Shown: positions 30,601 to 38,275, numbered from the stretch's first letter. The stretch: DNA of 64,000 nt from Paraburkholderia sp. BL9I2N2 (GCF_004339745.1 NZ_SMGP01000002.1:1612001-1676000); one strand, 5' to 3'. The notes: a model not told the origin generated them from the sequence alone. A program made the numbers and translations.

Positions 30601-31301
30601 AACGGCGGTGGATCACTGATCACCACGCTGCCGCCGACGGCAAGCGGTACTAACCACGCTTCGATCGAGACGTCGAAATTGACCGATGCGAAATGCAGCA
30701 CGCGGTCATTGGCACCGATCGGCAACGAGTCAGCGAGCGCTTCACCGTGCGCGGCAAGCGGCCCGTGTTCGACGGCCACGGCTTTCGGCGTGCCGGTCGA
30801 CCCCGACGTGTAGATCATGTAGGCCGCCGCGCGCGGATGCACCGGCGTGTCTTCTGCATCGCCGTCGAAACGAGGCGCCGCCACATCTGTCGCAGCAGCG
30901 CTTGCAACGTCGAAGCATTGCGTGAAACGCGCACGCATCGCCGCATCCGCGGACCCGTCGACGATGCCGTGCACGAGCCCCGCATCCCGCGCGACCCAAT
31001 CGAGGCGCGCCGCCGGATGACGCGGATCGAGCGCGACGAACACGCCGCCCGCCTTCAATACAGCGAGCAATGCGACGAACAGATCGCAGGAACGCGCGAC
31101 GCAAACACCCACGCGCACTTCAGTCGTCACACCCGCCGCGCGCAGTCTTGCGGCAAGGCGCGCCGCGCGACTGTCCAGTTCGCCGCGCGTCAGCCGCACG
31201 GTATGCGGCGTGAAGGACGCCAGCGCGGGCGCATCGGGATCGATGCGCGCCATGGCGCGGATCTGGTGGTGCAACGCAATCGGGAAGCTCGTCATGGGCA
31301 T
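21609..31301 (-). CDS. orbI: NRPS, modules 1-3 (OrbI-like)
   Basis: A 3230-residue peptide synthetase with domains A (1-530), T (Ser about 560), C (615-1060, AHHSISDGW), A (1080-1590), T (Ser about 1631), E (1690-2120, IHHIIVDGVSW, EGHGRE, NYLGQFD), C (2150-2590, RHHLLLDGW) and A (2610-3115), T (Ser about 3162). Pocket residues aligned by eye to EntF read D-V-E-T-L-G-G-I (hydroxyornithine-like), D-L-T-K-V-G-H-V (Asp) and D-V-W-H-V-S-L-I (Ser). The epimerase makes residue 2 D-configured, and the C domain after it carries the SPMQHGILFH motif expected of a D-to-L condensation domain. No starter C domain precedes module 1. The start is taken at 31301 (or 31295), because the open frame to 31346 would begin almost at the promoter. 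Confidence 0.93.
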   Translation of the reverse strand: MPMTSFPIALHHQIRAMARIDPDAPALASFTPHTVRLTRGELDSRAARLAARLRAAGVTTEVRVGVCVARSCDLFVALLAVLKAGGVFVALDPRHPAARLDWVARDAGLVHGIVDGSADAAMRARFTQCFDVASAAATDVAAPRFDGDAEDTPVHPRAAAYMIYTSGSTGTPKAVAVEHGPLAAHGEALADSLPIGANDRVLHFASVNFDVSIEAWLVPLAVGGSVVISDPPPFAPETTHAFMLREGVTNTTLPPAYVREFANVCERLGVPPSLRTLLFGGEAMSQDSFDEIRRVFPSVRLVNGYGPTEAVISPMLWPVDPGMTPALEDGNGFASLPIGWPIGRRVARIDGAAQQGESGELLLGGVCLARGYHGRAALTAERFLPDPTGEPGERIYRTGDLARERADGSFDYLGRIDDQVQVRGVRVEPGEIAACLLTHPAVADASVLAESAHGRTQLIACVVLQDTLDDAALQAHLAAHLPQAWMPHRLVRFERLPYTLNGKLDRAALRDFIATMPAVVDANHVAPRTATETRLATLWQSLLNDPAPIGCDDRFFARGGDSLAAMQLQAAIRIEWRVNLRLDALFDDQPLEALARLIDASETETSMGSHAITVVRTADAPFMDRAASFAQQRFWVLAQTQDAGAAYHVAVQWDVQGALDIGTLQRALDCLIARHQAWRTTLVESDDGIVVQRIHARLPVAIAQIDLRGAGDAERASRLVAFTEQHVSGPFDLSKGPLVRAALVTLTDDTQRFLLTAHHSISDGWSSRCAFGELRAAYAAFATGNEPQLPALTVQYADYAQWQRDWLAAGEGERQLAYWRDALRDAPEALALPLDRPRSPEHDYRGGRLTLRLPVALSEAVRETARRAQASPFTVLLAAFDAWLYRLTGATDVVVAAPIAHRQRAETAPLVGLFLNTLALRARVAPDQSFAALLDGVRRSAFDAFAHQDVPFDQVLDAVKPPMRRGDAWLKVKFAQQFDLELSAELPGASVRMSPGLDLAARFDYALDFTDDPRGIELVVAYALDGIDERTAHAWLHSYAALVADAVRDPQRAIAELDCADSADYRAARRGRELKPAADNVLALFARHARETPHRVALADADTQLTYAQVDAASNRIAFALRERGVSAEQPVAVCIERSVRFAAALIGVMKSGAYVVPLDPAAPHERLTASVQACGARWILTTSKDVTTVGAATALDFDTLTQASSSASVGDTTATASHTPPLANQAAYLIFTSGSTGTPKGVVISHGALADYVEGMLDELAFAANASMAMVSTVAADLGHTTLFGALCSGRTLHLLPAQCAFDPDRFAYEMRTRNVGILKIVPSHLHALLDAQHPADVLPAHALVTGGETLPWSLVERIAVIKPACRVINHYGPTEATVGALTCDTSSSAQAAVHALSAHAVPLGLPLPNAYACVLDSHGASVPPGAIGELYLGGPGLARGYLNRAAATAERFVPNPFAPGERLYRTGDRVRLRADHRLDFLGRLDDQVKIRGYRVEPGEVSAALRALDGIAQAETLAVEHEGRLRLASFVTLTSGARFDEAALRAALSARLPDYMVPAVLQRVATLPVTANGKVDRAALRALAAAPAPLVATGDAPQGATEEVLAAVWMDVLKAERVGRDDNFFELGGDSILVLKVIARSRKRGVRFTPKQLFDAPTLAQLARVATTVDVAAQQAAPGASKAQAAPSKLEQSAALTPAQLRFFALEIPRRGHWNQSIELDTQAPFDFDAFARAFETLLTHHEIFRQRFTPVGAQGEWRLTLAERAFETLPLAAVSARDEADALAQFDALQSTLDLTHGPLVCALAALLPDGTTKLYLAIHHIIVDGVSWRVLLDDLDAAYRAACERRSVRLASTGTSAQEWAARLARAALDITNSPFAAELPYWTALAAPYDDLPLDRPQAKASNADAQSVIQTIDADLTRAALTEANAAYRTQMIELLIAALAQSLDMPVCRIELEGHGREALFDDVDVSRTPGWLTSHYPVQFTLESTPVATLSAVKDTLRAVPNKGLGFGVLRHYGDTATRAALAAVPRPHVTFNYLGQFDAPRDAALVPRFGGAGCERDLAGPIGNALAIHAYIDGDATRTLKVHWVYGATQFERATVEAIAQRFESALADLTAACAARLAQRGGGATPGDYPLARAGGLTQAALERVPLDLRTIDDIYPLSPMQHGILFHSLFAPEQSTYVNQLVATLIEPDVERLRAAFEAAVPRHDILRTSFTPVEATPMQFVHRQARMPVEILDWRERGADAHDAFESWLSADRARGFDLTSPPLMRVALIRITDDAWRLVWTRHHLLLDGWSTARFFADVLRDYIEPSRPQPFAAPAKTRYRDFIAWLAARDSESERAFWLQRLALLEEPTLVAERESASHREPQHFTRRESLDAATMARLTDTARRLKVTVNTMVQGAWALALQRMTHHTAVAFGATVAGRPDALPDVDTVLGLFINTLPVITAPLPQRRASAWLHDLQRDNAAAAEHAHTPLYEIQQWAGQGGGALFDTLLVFENYPVDEAWQGRDERALKLRELRNIEATDFALTLVIEAGATLTIDYGYDAAQLDETRVATLHRVFAACLAGLTADPDATLGTISISTADDLTTLARFNSTTQGWPHAQQQALHRQFEQKALASPDAIALEFVDPQGHTQQMTYGELDANADRVAASLIEAGVRADTAVALCVERSFDMVVALIGVLKAGAAYLPIDPDYPADRIAYLLGDAKPAVVLTQPHLLERLAAAVDSTRAKVLTVDALRGADFTLSAPVAVSPDQLAYLIYTSGSTGKPKGAGNTHRALANRIAWMQDAYRLDANDVVLHKTPFGFDVSVWEFVWPLAVGAKLAIAAPGDHRDPARLVAAIETHRVTTLHFVPSMLAAFVAHLEDFHAAVRCASVERIVASGEALAPELVARVAKQLPHARLYNLYGPTEAAIDVSHWTCGARDADAASVPIGHPIANVQLHVLDAALQPLPQGAIGELYLGGVGLARGYLGRAALTAERFVPDPFSHGARLYRTGDLARRRADGALDYLGRMDTQVKLRGQRIEPGEIEALLRAAPGVHDAVVIVRDEQLIGYVARGADNALDTQALLDDLRAQLPSYMVPSYLIAMDALPVTPNGKCDRHALPAPVRGTAPENAVCVAATETERELAGIWRRVLRVDTIGRDDDFFALGGHSLLATQANAQANLHWTLILPLRTLFDERTLQRCAAAIDRALAERGAHGAGDTASAIDALLDEFELQ

Positions 31302-31365
31302 GAAATCCGTTAGAACTGGCCGCATAGGCCAAGTCGCAGGCCGCAATGGGCCGCTTCATTGGTGT

Positions 31366-31390
31366 GACGATCCGCGATCGCAAATCTTTA
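31366..31390 (-). promoter_or_regulatory. OrbS-type iron-starvation promoter for orbI operon
   Basis: On the minus strand TAAAG, a 16-base spacer and CGTC, matching the PvdS/OrbS promoter form TAAA-N16/17-CGT(C). It ends about 65 bases before the chosen orbI start. Confidence 0.85.
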
Positions 31391-31450
31391 CCGCGTGCGT
31401 TGTTTTTATTTGGACTGCATCTTTTTGACGTGGCAGAGGAACGCGCACGG

Positions 31451-31475
31451 TAAATGTTTGCTTCGCCCATTCGTC
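31451..31475 (+). promoter_or_regulatory. OrbS-type iron-starvation promoter for orbE
   Basis: On the plus strand TAAAT, a 16-base spacer and CGTC, with the same spacing as the divergent orbI promoter 60 bases away and the orbH promoter at 39730-39754. It lies about 100 bases before the orbE start. Confidence 0.85.
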
Positions 31476-31576
31476 TATCAGGCGAGGGGCGTGTCTTTGC
31501 GCCCCGCTGAATGGCCACATGCCCGCATGCGCCGCCATTCGCCGATCCATTTGCGACCCACTGCGACACATTGCCG

Positions 31577-33343
31577 ATGACCGCTGCCAACGAGCGCTAC
31601 GACGCGCCACCCTCGTCTGCTTCACCTCCCTCCAACCCTGCGGGCAAACCCGCCATGCGCCTGATCGTGGCGCTGCTCAAGCGCTCTCGCGGTTCCTTCG
31701 CGATCGCCTTGACGGCCTGCGTGCTGAACGGCATCGCCAGCGTGCTGCTCGTGGCGACACTTAGCCGCGCGCTCTCACAACCGGGCGCCGCCGATATGTC
31801 GCTCGCGATGCGCTTCGCGTTGTGCGCGGTCGTCGCGCTCGTCACGCGCGTGATCACCGGCGTGCTGTTCGCGCGCCTCTCGCAGGACACGATGGCGCAG
31901 TTGCGCGAACACGTCGCGCGGCGCGTCGCCGAAGCCGAGTTGCGCGATGTCGAACGTATCGGCGCGGCGCCCGTGCAGTCCGTACTGACCGACGACGCCA
32001 CCAACGTGTCGATGCTGTTCTTCGCGCTGCCCAATCTGGTGATGCATGGCTCGATCGTGTTCGGCTGCCTCGGTTATCTGGCGTGGCTGTCGTGGCCGGT
32101 CTGCCTGCTCGCGGTGGCCGCGATCCTGGTCGGCTCGCTCGGCTATCACGCCGGCGACAAACGCGCGATCGCCTCGCTCGAAGCCGCGGGCCGCTCGCAG
32201 GACAAACTGTTCGGCTATCTCGGCGCGCTCTTCACCGGCGCGAAGGAACTGAAGCTGCATCAGGCGCGTTCGCGTCAGTTCGTGGACGGCCAACTCGGCT
32301 CGGCCATCGACGAAGTGCGCGACCATCGGCGTAAGGCGTTCAGCGCCTATGCGGTCGGGGTCGGCTGGATCGTGTTCCTGTTTTATGTGTTTCTGGGCGT
32401 CGCCGCGTTCTGGCCGGCACTCGGCGTGCACGCCGATGCGCCGTCGGCATCGGGCTACGTGGTGGTGTTCCTGTTCATGCTGCTGCCGCTGGACGGTCTG
32501 CTCAACAACGTGCCGACGCTGAATGCGGCGCGCGTCTCGCTCGATCGCATCGAGAAGGTGATGGGCGAATTCGGCGCGCTGCGCACCTCGCCGCCGCCCG
32601 ATGAAAACGCTTCGCACGCGCCGTATCGCACGCTCACGCTCAGCAATGTCACGCACTCGTACTTTCATGAACGCGACGAGCGGATGTTCCGCGTCGGGCC
32701 GGTCAATCTGACCTTCAGGCCCGGCGAGCTGGTGTTCATCGTGGGCGGCAACGGCAGCGGCAAGACGACGCTCGCGAAAGTGCTGACCGGTCTCTATGAA
32801 CCCGAAGACGGTACGATCGAACTGGACGGCAAGCCGGTCGGCTTAGCTGAACGCGCCGCCTATCGTCAGCGCTTCACGGCCGTGTTCAACGATTTCCATC
32901 TGTTCGACGCGCTGCTCGGCATCGTCGATCCGAACGACGCCTCGCGCGCGCAGGCGGATGCCCGTGCCAACGCGCTGGTCGCGAAGCTCGCGCTCGATCA
33001 CAAGGTACAGGTGGTGAACGGTGCGTTCTCTACGCGAGCGCTTTCCACTGGCCAGCGCAAACGCCTGGCGTTGGTGGTCGCGTATCTGGAAGACCGGCCG
33101 TTCTATCTGTTCGACGAATGGGCCGCGGATCAGGACCCGCAGTTCAAAGCGGTGTTCTATGAACAACTGCTGCCGGAACTGCGCTCGCGCGGTAAGACCG
33201 TGCTGGTGATCAGCCATGATGACCGGTACTTCCATCTCGCGGATCGGGTGTTGAAGCTGGAGAATGGCAGTATCGTCAGTGAGACGCATGGTTCGGCACA
33301 AGCGGTGCTGAAGCCGGCGGTGGCCAACGGTACGATGGGATGA
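31577..33343 (+). CDS. orbE: Siderophore-export ABC transporter (PvdE/SyrD-like)
   Basis: An inner-membrane exporter with fused membrane and ATPase domains, 588 residues from ATG 31577. About six membrane helices occupy residues 25-310. The nucleotide-binding domain follows: Walker A GGNGSGKTT near residue 405, signature STGQRKRLAL (TGQ in place of SGG, as in the cyclic-peptide-exporter group), Walker B YLFDEWAADQD and switch His VISHDDRYF. It probably moves the siderophore or a precursor to the periplasm. The upstream ATG at 31511 also fits the frame, as does 31655 directly before the first helix. It is transcribed opposite to the rest of the cluster, from its own OrbS-type promoter. Confidence 0.9.
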   Translation: MTAANERYDAPPSSASPPSNPAGKPAMRLIVALLKRSRGSFAIALTACVLNGIASVLLVATLSRALSQPGAADMSLAMRFALCAVVALVTRVITGVLFARLSQDTMAQLREHVARRVAEAELRDVERIGAAPVQSVLTDDATNVSMLFFALPNLVMHGSIVFGCLGYLAWLSWPVCLLAVAAILVGSLGYHAGDKRAIASLEAAGRSQDKLFGYLGALFTGAKELKLHQARSRQFVDGQLGSAIDEVRDHRRKAFSAYAVGVGWIVFLFYVFLGVAAFWPALGVHADAPSASGYVVVFLFMLLPLDGLLNNVPTLNAARVSLDRIEKVMGEFGALRTSPPPDENASHAPYRTLTLSNVTHSYFHERDERMFRVGPVNLTFRPGELVFIVGGNGSGKTTLAKVLTGLYEPEDGTIELDGKPVGLAERAAYRQRFTAVFNDFHLFDALLGIVDPNDASRAQADARANALVAKLALDHKVQVVNGAFSTRALSTGQRKRLALVVAYLEDRPFYLFDEWAADQDPQFKAVFYEQLLPELRSRGKTVLVISHDDRYFHLADRVLKLENGSIVSETHGSAQAVLKPAVANGTMG

Positions 33344-33353
33344 TGAGGTGAAT

Positions 33354-33393
33354 AGACTTGCTGGACGCCATTGTTCAGGCGCTCAGCAAGTCT
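33354..33393. terminator. Hairpin between convergent orbE and orbB
   Basis: Inverted repeat AGACTTGCTG / CAGCAAGTCT (10 bp, perfect) around a 20-base interior. It lies in the 63-bp gap between the two convergent stops. No long T-run follows on either strand, so it may be a weak bidirectional terminator. Confidence 0.5.
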
Positions 33394-33406
33394 CAATAGA
33401 AGCCGC

Positions 33407-34507
33407 TTATTTCTTCACTGCGGGTGGCGGCAACGACAACAACGTATCAGTCATCGTATCCGCAAGCCGCAGCGCCGACATCGGCCCACCAAAGCCCCAG
33501 ATATTCCTCTCGACCAGCCCAACGCGCCCCGCGCTGCGAGCCGGCACGAAACGCCAGATCGGCGAATCGAGTTTGGTGGCAAGCGGAACATCCGTTTCAG
33601 TCGCGCTGACGAACAGCACGGTCAGCTTCGGCTTCTTCAATAGATCTTCCGAACTCACGTACGCCGTGCCTTCGCGAGTCGCTTCGGCGGGCCACAAGTT
33701 GAGCCCGAGCTCATGCGCGACGCCCGCCGCCGTGCTGTTGCCGGTGAATGCCCAGTAACGGTCCGGCAAGCCCAATTCCTGCAACCACGCGACCTGTTCG
33801 CCACGACGGCCTGCGTCGGCGAGACGCTGCGCGTCGCGGGCGAAACCTGCGTCGACCTTGGCTTCGACGGCGCGCGCCGCCTCCTCGCGTCCCGTGAGAC
33901 AGCCGATGGTGCGCAAAATCTTGCGGCCCCAATCGAGCTGCGTGACGCGGGCGCCGTCTTCGCTAAAGTTCGGGCCGTACTTGAACAGTACGGTCGGCGC
34001 GATGCGTTCGAGTGCCGCAAAAATCGGTGCATGTCGCAAACCGACGCCGAGGATCAGATCCGGTTTGGCCGCGGCAATCGCCTCGAGACTCGGCTCCTGC
34101 CGCGTGCCGATATCGGGCACCGTCGCCAGACGTGCGTTGTCGTAGCCGATCCATACCGGGTAATACTCGGGATCGGCCATGCCCACCGGCGTGATGCCGA
34201 CCGCCGCGAGGTCTTCGGCGAACATGAATTCGAGGACGACGATGCGCTTCGGCTGTGCGGGCAGCGACGGACTCGCTTGCGAGACGATCGGGTTGTCGGC
34301 GAGCGGTGTACAGGTTTGCTGCTGCGCTTGTGCGGTGTTCGGGTGAACTGGATGACTCGTGCCCGCTGAAGGCGCGACGCTGCCACTGCCTTGCGCATGC
34401 GCAGACGAGTTGGAGAACAGCGTGGCCGCCACCGCAACACTTATGCAAAGTCGCCTGAAACAGGGGGTTTTCTTCGTGCGGCGCGGCCACGGCGCCGACG
34501 GCGTCAT
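33407..34507 (-). CDS. orbB: Ferric-siderophore periplasmic binding protein (FhuD/FecB-like)
   Basis: A 366-residue class III binding protein. The signal peptide (residues about 15-38, ending SSAHAQ) is followed by a linker rich in Pro, Thr and Gln, then PKRIVVLEFMFAEDLAAVGI, the opening of the FecB/FhuD fold. Later landmarks are SLEAIAAAKPDLILG and LDSPIWRFVPA. It should hand the ferric siderophore to OrbD/OrbC. The start at 34507 lies 5 bases after the orbF stop, in the tight orbC-orbD-orbF-orbB chain. The open frame extends to 34582 but would overlap orbF and lacks support. Confidence 0.88.
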   Translation of the reverse strand: MTPSAPWPRRTKKTPCFRRLCISVAVAATLFSNSSAHAQGSGSVAPSAGTSHPVHPNTAQAQQQTCTPLADNPIVSQASPSLPAQPKRIVVLEFMFAEDLAAVGITPVGMADPEYYPVWIGYDNARLATVPDIGTRQEPSLEAIAAAKPDLILGVGLRHAPIFAALERIAPTVLFKYGPNFSEDGARVTQLDWGRKILRTIGCLTGREEAARAVEAKVDAGFARDAQRLADAGRRGEQVAWLQELGLPDRYWAFTGNSTAAGVAHELGLNLWPAEATREGTAYVSSEDLLKKPKLTVLFVSATETDVPLATKLDSPIWRFVPARSAGRVGLVERNIWGFGGPMSALRLADTMTDTLLSLPPPAVKK

Positions 34508-34512
34508 TGGTG

Positions 34513-35328
34513 TCAATGCGAAGCGGCCTGCAATGCGATTTCCGCATCGCTCATCGTCAATAGCAGGGGGCAGCGTCCACACAGTTGCGTCTCTCCAGGA
34601 ATTTCATAACGTACGCAGCACACGCGCCGTGCGCTGAACGGGTTTGGCAAACTCGCAGCGCGCGGTTTTGCAAGGCGCACCGGCAGACGCAGCGGATTGG
34701 CCTCGCCATCGGCAGCGATTGGACCGAACAGCCACGCGATGTCGTCGGTCAGATCGAGCTGCGGCGCGCATTGTTCGAACAGGTAGTCCAGCAGATTGCC
34801 CGCGTTGCTCCACAAGACGCGCGGCGCGATTCTGGTCATTGCGCACAGCGTCTGGATCACCGCATTGAGATGCTCGACGAGCGGCGCGTAACGGCGTGAC
34901 GGGTCGCACTCAACCGGCTGCAATGCGCCGTGCTCGAAATACGCGGCGATAGGCAAGCCGTCGCGCAGCACGATATGGGTTTTATCCGGCGACATCGCAA
35001 GCGGCCGGCGCAGCAATGCTGCCGCAACGAATCCAGCCGTCGCCGCAAAACCGAAGTAGTACTTGGTCCATTGCGACAACAACGCGCGTGCATGCGTTTC
35101 GCGCTCGCCGCCGTAGAGCGTGACCATCGCATCGAGCAATTCGGCGCGATGCTCCGCCAGTTCGCTGACGCGGGCCACCTTCAGCGAGCCGGCGTGATCG
35201 TTAGCCGACGCGGGCTCCTCACTCGCGTTTGGCGTGCCGAGCCATACATGCTCGAGATAATGCGCGATCGACTCCGGCGCGAAGCCTGCGAAGCACTGCG
35301 CGCGCTTGTCGTGATCAGGTTGCCGCAT
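34513..35328 (-). CDS. orbF: Ferric-siderophore reductase, FhuF-like
   Basis: A 271-residue cytosolic [2Fe-2S] protein expected to reduce Fe(III) and free it from the hydroxamate. The C-terminus carries the cluster cysteines RRVCCVRYEIPGETQLCGRC: Cys-Cys, 11 residues, Cys-x2-Cys. E. coli FhuF is usually described with 10 residues between, so the spacing is one longer. The ATG at 35328 overlaps the orbD stop (TGATG), fixing the start; the open frame running to 36009 lies inside orbD and is spurious. Confidence 0.85.
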   Translation of the reverse strand: MRQPDHDKRAQCFAGFAPESIAHYLEHVWLGTPNASEEPASANDHAGSLKVARVSELAEHRAELLDAMVTLYGGERETHARALLSQWTKYYFGFAATAGFVAAALLRRPLAMSPDKTHIVLRDGLPIAAYFEHGALQPVECDPSRRYAPLVEHLNAVIQTLCAMTRIAPRVLWSNAGNLLDYLFEQCAPQLDLTDDIAWLFGPIAADGEANPLRLPVRLAKPRAASLPNPFSARRVCCVRYEIPGETQLCGRCPLLLTMSDAEIALQAASH

Positions 35329-37433
35329 CACCGTTTGCCCCGCTTCTCGCGCCGAGCCTCCACGATCAGCAGCGCAAGCAGATAAGGCGCGCCGATCAGC
35401 GCAGTCAATACGCCGGCGGGAATTTCGCGCGGCGCCAGCAGCGTGCGCGCCGCGATATCGGCCACGACCAGCACCAGCGCGCCGCACGCCGCCGCGAGCC
35501 ACAAGCGCGTGCGATGAGCACGCGCGCCGAGCATCGACGCCAGATGCGGCGCCATCAAACCGATAAAGCCCACCGGCCCCACCGCGGCCACCGCCGCGCA
35601 CGCCGCCAGCGTCGCCACGGTCAGCACCAGCGGACGCAGCACGCCGATCGGCAAGCCCAGCGACGCGGCCTGGTCGTCGCCCAATGCAAGCAGATCGAGC
35701 GGCCGCGCGAGCAGCGCGAACACCGGCAGGGCCAGCACGCACCACGGCAGCAGCGTCGTCACTTCGCCCCAACTGCGTCCATACGTGCCGCCGACCAGCC
35801 ACACGACGAAGCGCGCCGGCTGCACGCTTTGCTGCGTGATGAGCCATTGCGACAGCGTCGTCCACAGCGTGCCGATAACGATGCCCGTGAGCGCGACCGC
35901 GAGCGGCGCATAGCGATGCCGGCGATTCAGCAAGAGCGTCAAGGCCAGCGTGACGCCGCCACCCGCGAGCGAAGCGGCGGCCAGCGTCGAATGTGCGGCA
36001 AGCGGCCACATCACGAGCGCCGCAAGCGTCGCGAGGCCTGCGCCTTGCGTCACGCCCAGCACTTCAGGTCCGGCCAGCGGATTGCGCACGATGCTTTGCA
36101 TCAGCACCCCGCTCGCGGCAAGCAACGCGCCCGCCAGCAATGCGCAGATGAGGCGCGGCAAACGCAGATCGAGCAACATCCTCGCGAGCTCGTCGCGGTG
36201 ATCGAACGCGGCGAGCCAGCGCGGCACGCCGATCGTCGTGGGGCCGAACGATGCGCCCGCGCACACGAGCACGATGCCGAGCAGCGCCAGCACGCTTGCG
36301 GTCAGCGGCCACGGCCACGCATCGACCATGCGTACGAAGCGCGTGGCGCGCACGACGGCACGCTCCTGACCGGCATGCAGTGCGCCCGACCACGCGGCGC
36401 CGCTGCGGATCATCGCGAGCATCAACGGCGTGCCGACGAAGGCAATCGCCACGCCGGTCGAGAGGGTCGCATCGAGATCGAGCGCCTGCACGGCGCTGTC
36501 GGTGACGAGCACCAGCGCGCCGCCGACCAATGCGGACAAGGGCACGAGCGCGGCGAGCCGTGACGATTTCGCGCCGCGCATCTGACGCAGCAGATTGGGT
36601 GCGATCAGGCCGACATACGAGAGCGGTCCCGCGACACTCACCGCGACGCTAGCGAAGCCCACCGCCACCAGCATCGCCGCTAGCCGCGTCGCGTCCACGC
36701 GAACGCCGGCCGCCGCTGCCGCGTCATCGCCGAGGGCGAGCGGATCGAGTGGACGAATCACAAAGGGCAAGGCAATCAGCGGCAGCACGAGCCACGACGC
36801 GGCGATCTTCAAACCCGTCGCGCCAGGTTGATAAAGACTGCCGCTCGCCCACAACGACACGCCGACGATGCTCTGCTCGAAGAACGCGAGAATCAGCGTG
36901 GTCAGCGCGGAGAACAACAGCATGCACACGCTGCCGGCGAGCACGAGCCGCAACGGCGTCGCGCGCCAGCCGCCTGCCGCCGCGGCCACGCACACGGCGG
37001 CGCCGAGACCGCACACGAACAGCAGCGGCACGGACGCCACGCCGGCCAGCGACGGCACCAGCATCGCCGCGAGCAAGCCCAGTTGCGCGCCGCCGGTGAT
37101 GCCGAGCAGATCGGGCGAAGCCAAGGGGTTGCGCGTGAGCGATTGAAACAGTGTGCCGGCCACCGCGAGGCAGCCGCCCGCCACCAACGCCGCCAGAATG
37201 CGCGGCACGTTCAGGTCGAACAACAGGATGCCGGCGAGTTGCGCGGCGTCGCTGCCCGTGGGCGCGGCAAGCCAGGTGCGAAAACCGGGCGCAAGCCGCA
37301 TCGCGGCCACGACGACGATCAACGCAATGAGCGCGGCGCCGATGGTCGTGACGCGGCTTTTCACAGGCGCACGATAGCTGTCCATCACCGGCGTGCTACG
37401 TCGCAGGCGTTTGCGTGCTGCAAGCGTCGTCAT
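35328..37433 (-). CDS. orbD: Ferric-hydroxamate ABC permease, fused double unit (FhuB-like)
   Basis: A 701-residue inner-membrane permease made of two tandem FecCD units of about 350 residues, each with about 9-10 helices. Each half repeats the family pattern: LNVPRILAALVAGGCLAVAG with NPLASPDLLGITGGA in the first, and LRLPRLICALLAGALLAASG with NPLAGPEVLGVTQGA in the second. The ATP-binding EAA-like G loops (AGPLSYVGLIAPN, VGPVGFIGLMAPH) are present in both. The ATG at 37433 overlaps the orbC stop as ATGA. It works with OrbC and OrbB to import the ferric siderophore. Confidence 0.93.
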   Translation of the reverse strand: MTTLAARKRLRRSTPVMDSYRAPVKSRVTTIGAALIALIVVVAAMRLAPGFRTWLAAPTGSDAAQLAGILLFDLNVPRILAALVAGGCLAVAGTLFQSLTRNPLASPDLLGITGGAQLGLLAAMLVPSLAGVASVPLLFVCGLGAAVCVAAAAGGWRATPLRLVLAGSVCMLLFSALTTLILAFFEQSIVGVSLWASGSLYQPGATGLKIAASWLVLPLIALPFVIRPLDPLALGDDAAAAAGVRVDATRLAAMLVAVGFASVAVSVAGPLSYVGLIAPNLLRQMRGAKSSRLAALVPLSALVGGALVLVTDSAVQALDLDATLSTGVAIAFVGTPLMLAMIRSGAAWSGALHAGQERAVVRATRFVRMVDAWPWPLTASVLALLGIVLVCAGASFGPTTIGVPRWLAAFDHRDELARMLLDLRLPRLICALLAGALLAASGVLMQSIVRNPLAGPEVLGVTQGAGLATLAALVMWPLAAHSTLAAASLAGGGVTLALTLLLNRRHRYAPLAVALTGIVIGTLWTTLSQWLITQQSVQPARFVVWLVGGTYGRSWGEVTTLLPWCVLALPVFALLARPLDLLALGDDQAASLGLPIGVLRPLVLTVATLAACAAVAAVGPVGFIGLMAPHLASMLGARAHRTRLWLAAACGALVLVVADIAARTLLAPREIPAGVLTALIGAPYLLALLIVEARREKRGKR

Positions 37434-38275
37434 GCGGCGAGGTCCTTGCTCGTGGCTTCTTCGCGAAGCGAAGCCGCGTCGCCTTCATACGCCGGCACGC
37501 ACATCGGCGCGCCCGTTTGCGGGTGCGCGATCTTGAGCATCGGCACGCTGAAGGTCTCATTCAGATGACGCGGGTCGAGCATCGCATCGGGCGAGCCTTG
37601 CGCGACGATGCGGCCGGCGCGCATCAACACGATTTCGTCGCTGTAGGCCGCCGCCTGGTTCAGGTCGTGCAGCACCCACACGATCGTGAGGCCGCGCTCG
37701 CGATTCAGGCGCCGCAACTCGCGCAGAATGTCCAGTTGATGATGGATGTCGAGATACGTAGTCGGCTCGTCGAGCAACACGATCGGCGCCTGTTGCGCGA
37801 GCGCCATCGCGATCCACGCGCGTTGCCGTTCGCCGCCCGAGAGCGCGGCGACGTCGCGCGCGGCGTCGTCGGCGAGACCGCTGGTGGCGAGCGCTTCGTC
37901 GATCGCCGCGTGGTCGGCGCGCGAGAGTCCGCGCAGCCAGCCGCCGTGCGCGTATCGTCCGTACGCGACCAGTTCGCGCACGGTGAGGCCGGACGGGATT
38001 TGGTTGAACTGCGCGAGCATGGTGAGCGTGCGTGCCAATACGCGGCGCCGGTGCGAAGCGAGCGGCACGCCGTTGACGTCGACGCTGCCGGACAGTGCCG
38101 GTTGCAAGCCGGCTAGCGTGCGCAGCAGCGTGCTTTTGCCGCAGCCGTTCGGTCCGCACAATGCCGTGACGCGGCCGGCCGCAATGTTCAGGTTCAGACC
38201 GTGGAGCACGACGTGATCGCGGTAGCCGACCGTCAGCGAATGCGCCGCAAGCGCCGCGCCCTGCGATTTCGTCAT
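37430..38275 (-). CDS. orbC: Ferric-siderophore ABC transporter ATPase (FhuC/FepC-like)
   Basis: A 281-residue ATPase. Walker A is GPNGCGKST near residue 38, Q-loop ML-AQFN, signature LSGGERQRAWIAMALAQ, Walker B IVLLDEPTTYLD and switch His VLHDLNQAA. The TTYLDIHHQ after Walker B is typical of iron-siderophore importers. The start MTKSQG at 38275 overlaps the orbG stop (ATGA); the open frame upstream to 38416 lies inside orbG. It powers OrbD. Confidence 0.93.
   Translation of the reverse strand: MTKSQGAALAAHSLTVGYRDHVVLHGLNLNIAAGRVTALCGPNGCGKSTLLRTLAGLQPALSGSVDVNGVPLASHRRRVLARTLTMLAQFNQIPSGLTVRELVAYGRYAHGGWLRGLSRADHAAIDEALATSGLADDAARDVAALSGGERQRAWIAMALAQQAPIVLLDEPTTYLDIHHQLDILRELRRLNRERGLTIVWVLHDLNQAAAYSDEIVLMRAGRIVAQGSPDAMLDPRHLNETFSVPMLKIAHPQTGAPMCVPAYEGDAASLREEATSKDLAA

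Noticed and set aside
31347..31510. Start of orbE at 31511 and of orbI at 31346
   Set aside because: Both lie only about 20-35 bases from the -10 elements of the OrbS-type promoters and lack ribosome sites; later in-frame ATGs fit better.
35229..36563. Plus-strand frame of 444 codons opposite the permease
   Set aside because: Gln/Arg/His-rich antisense of transmembrane helices; the minus strand is a clear FhuB-like permease.
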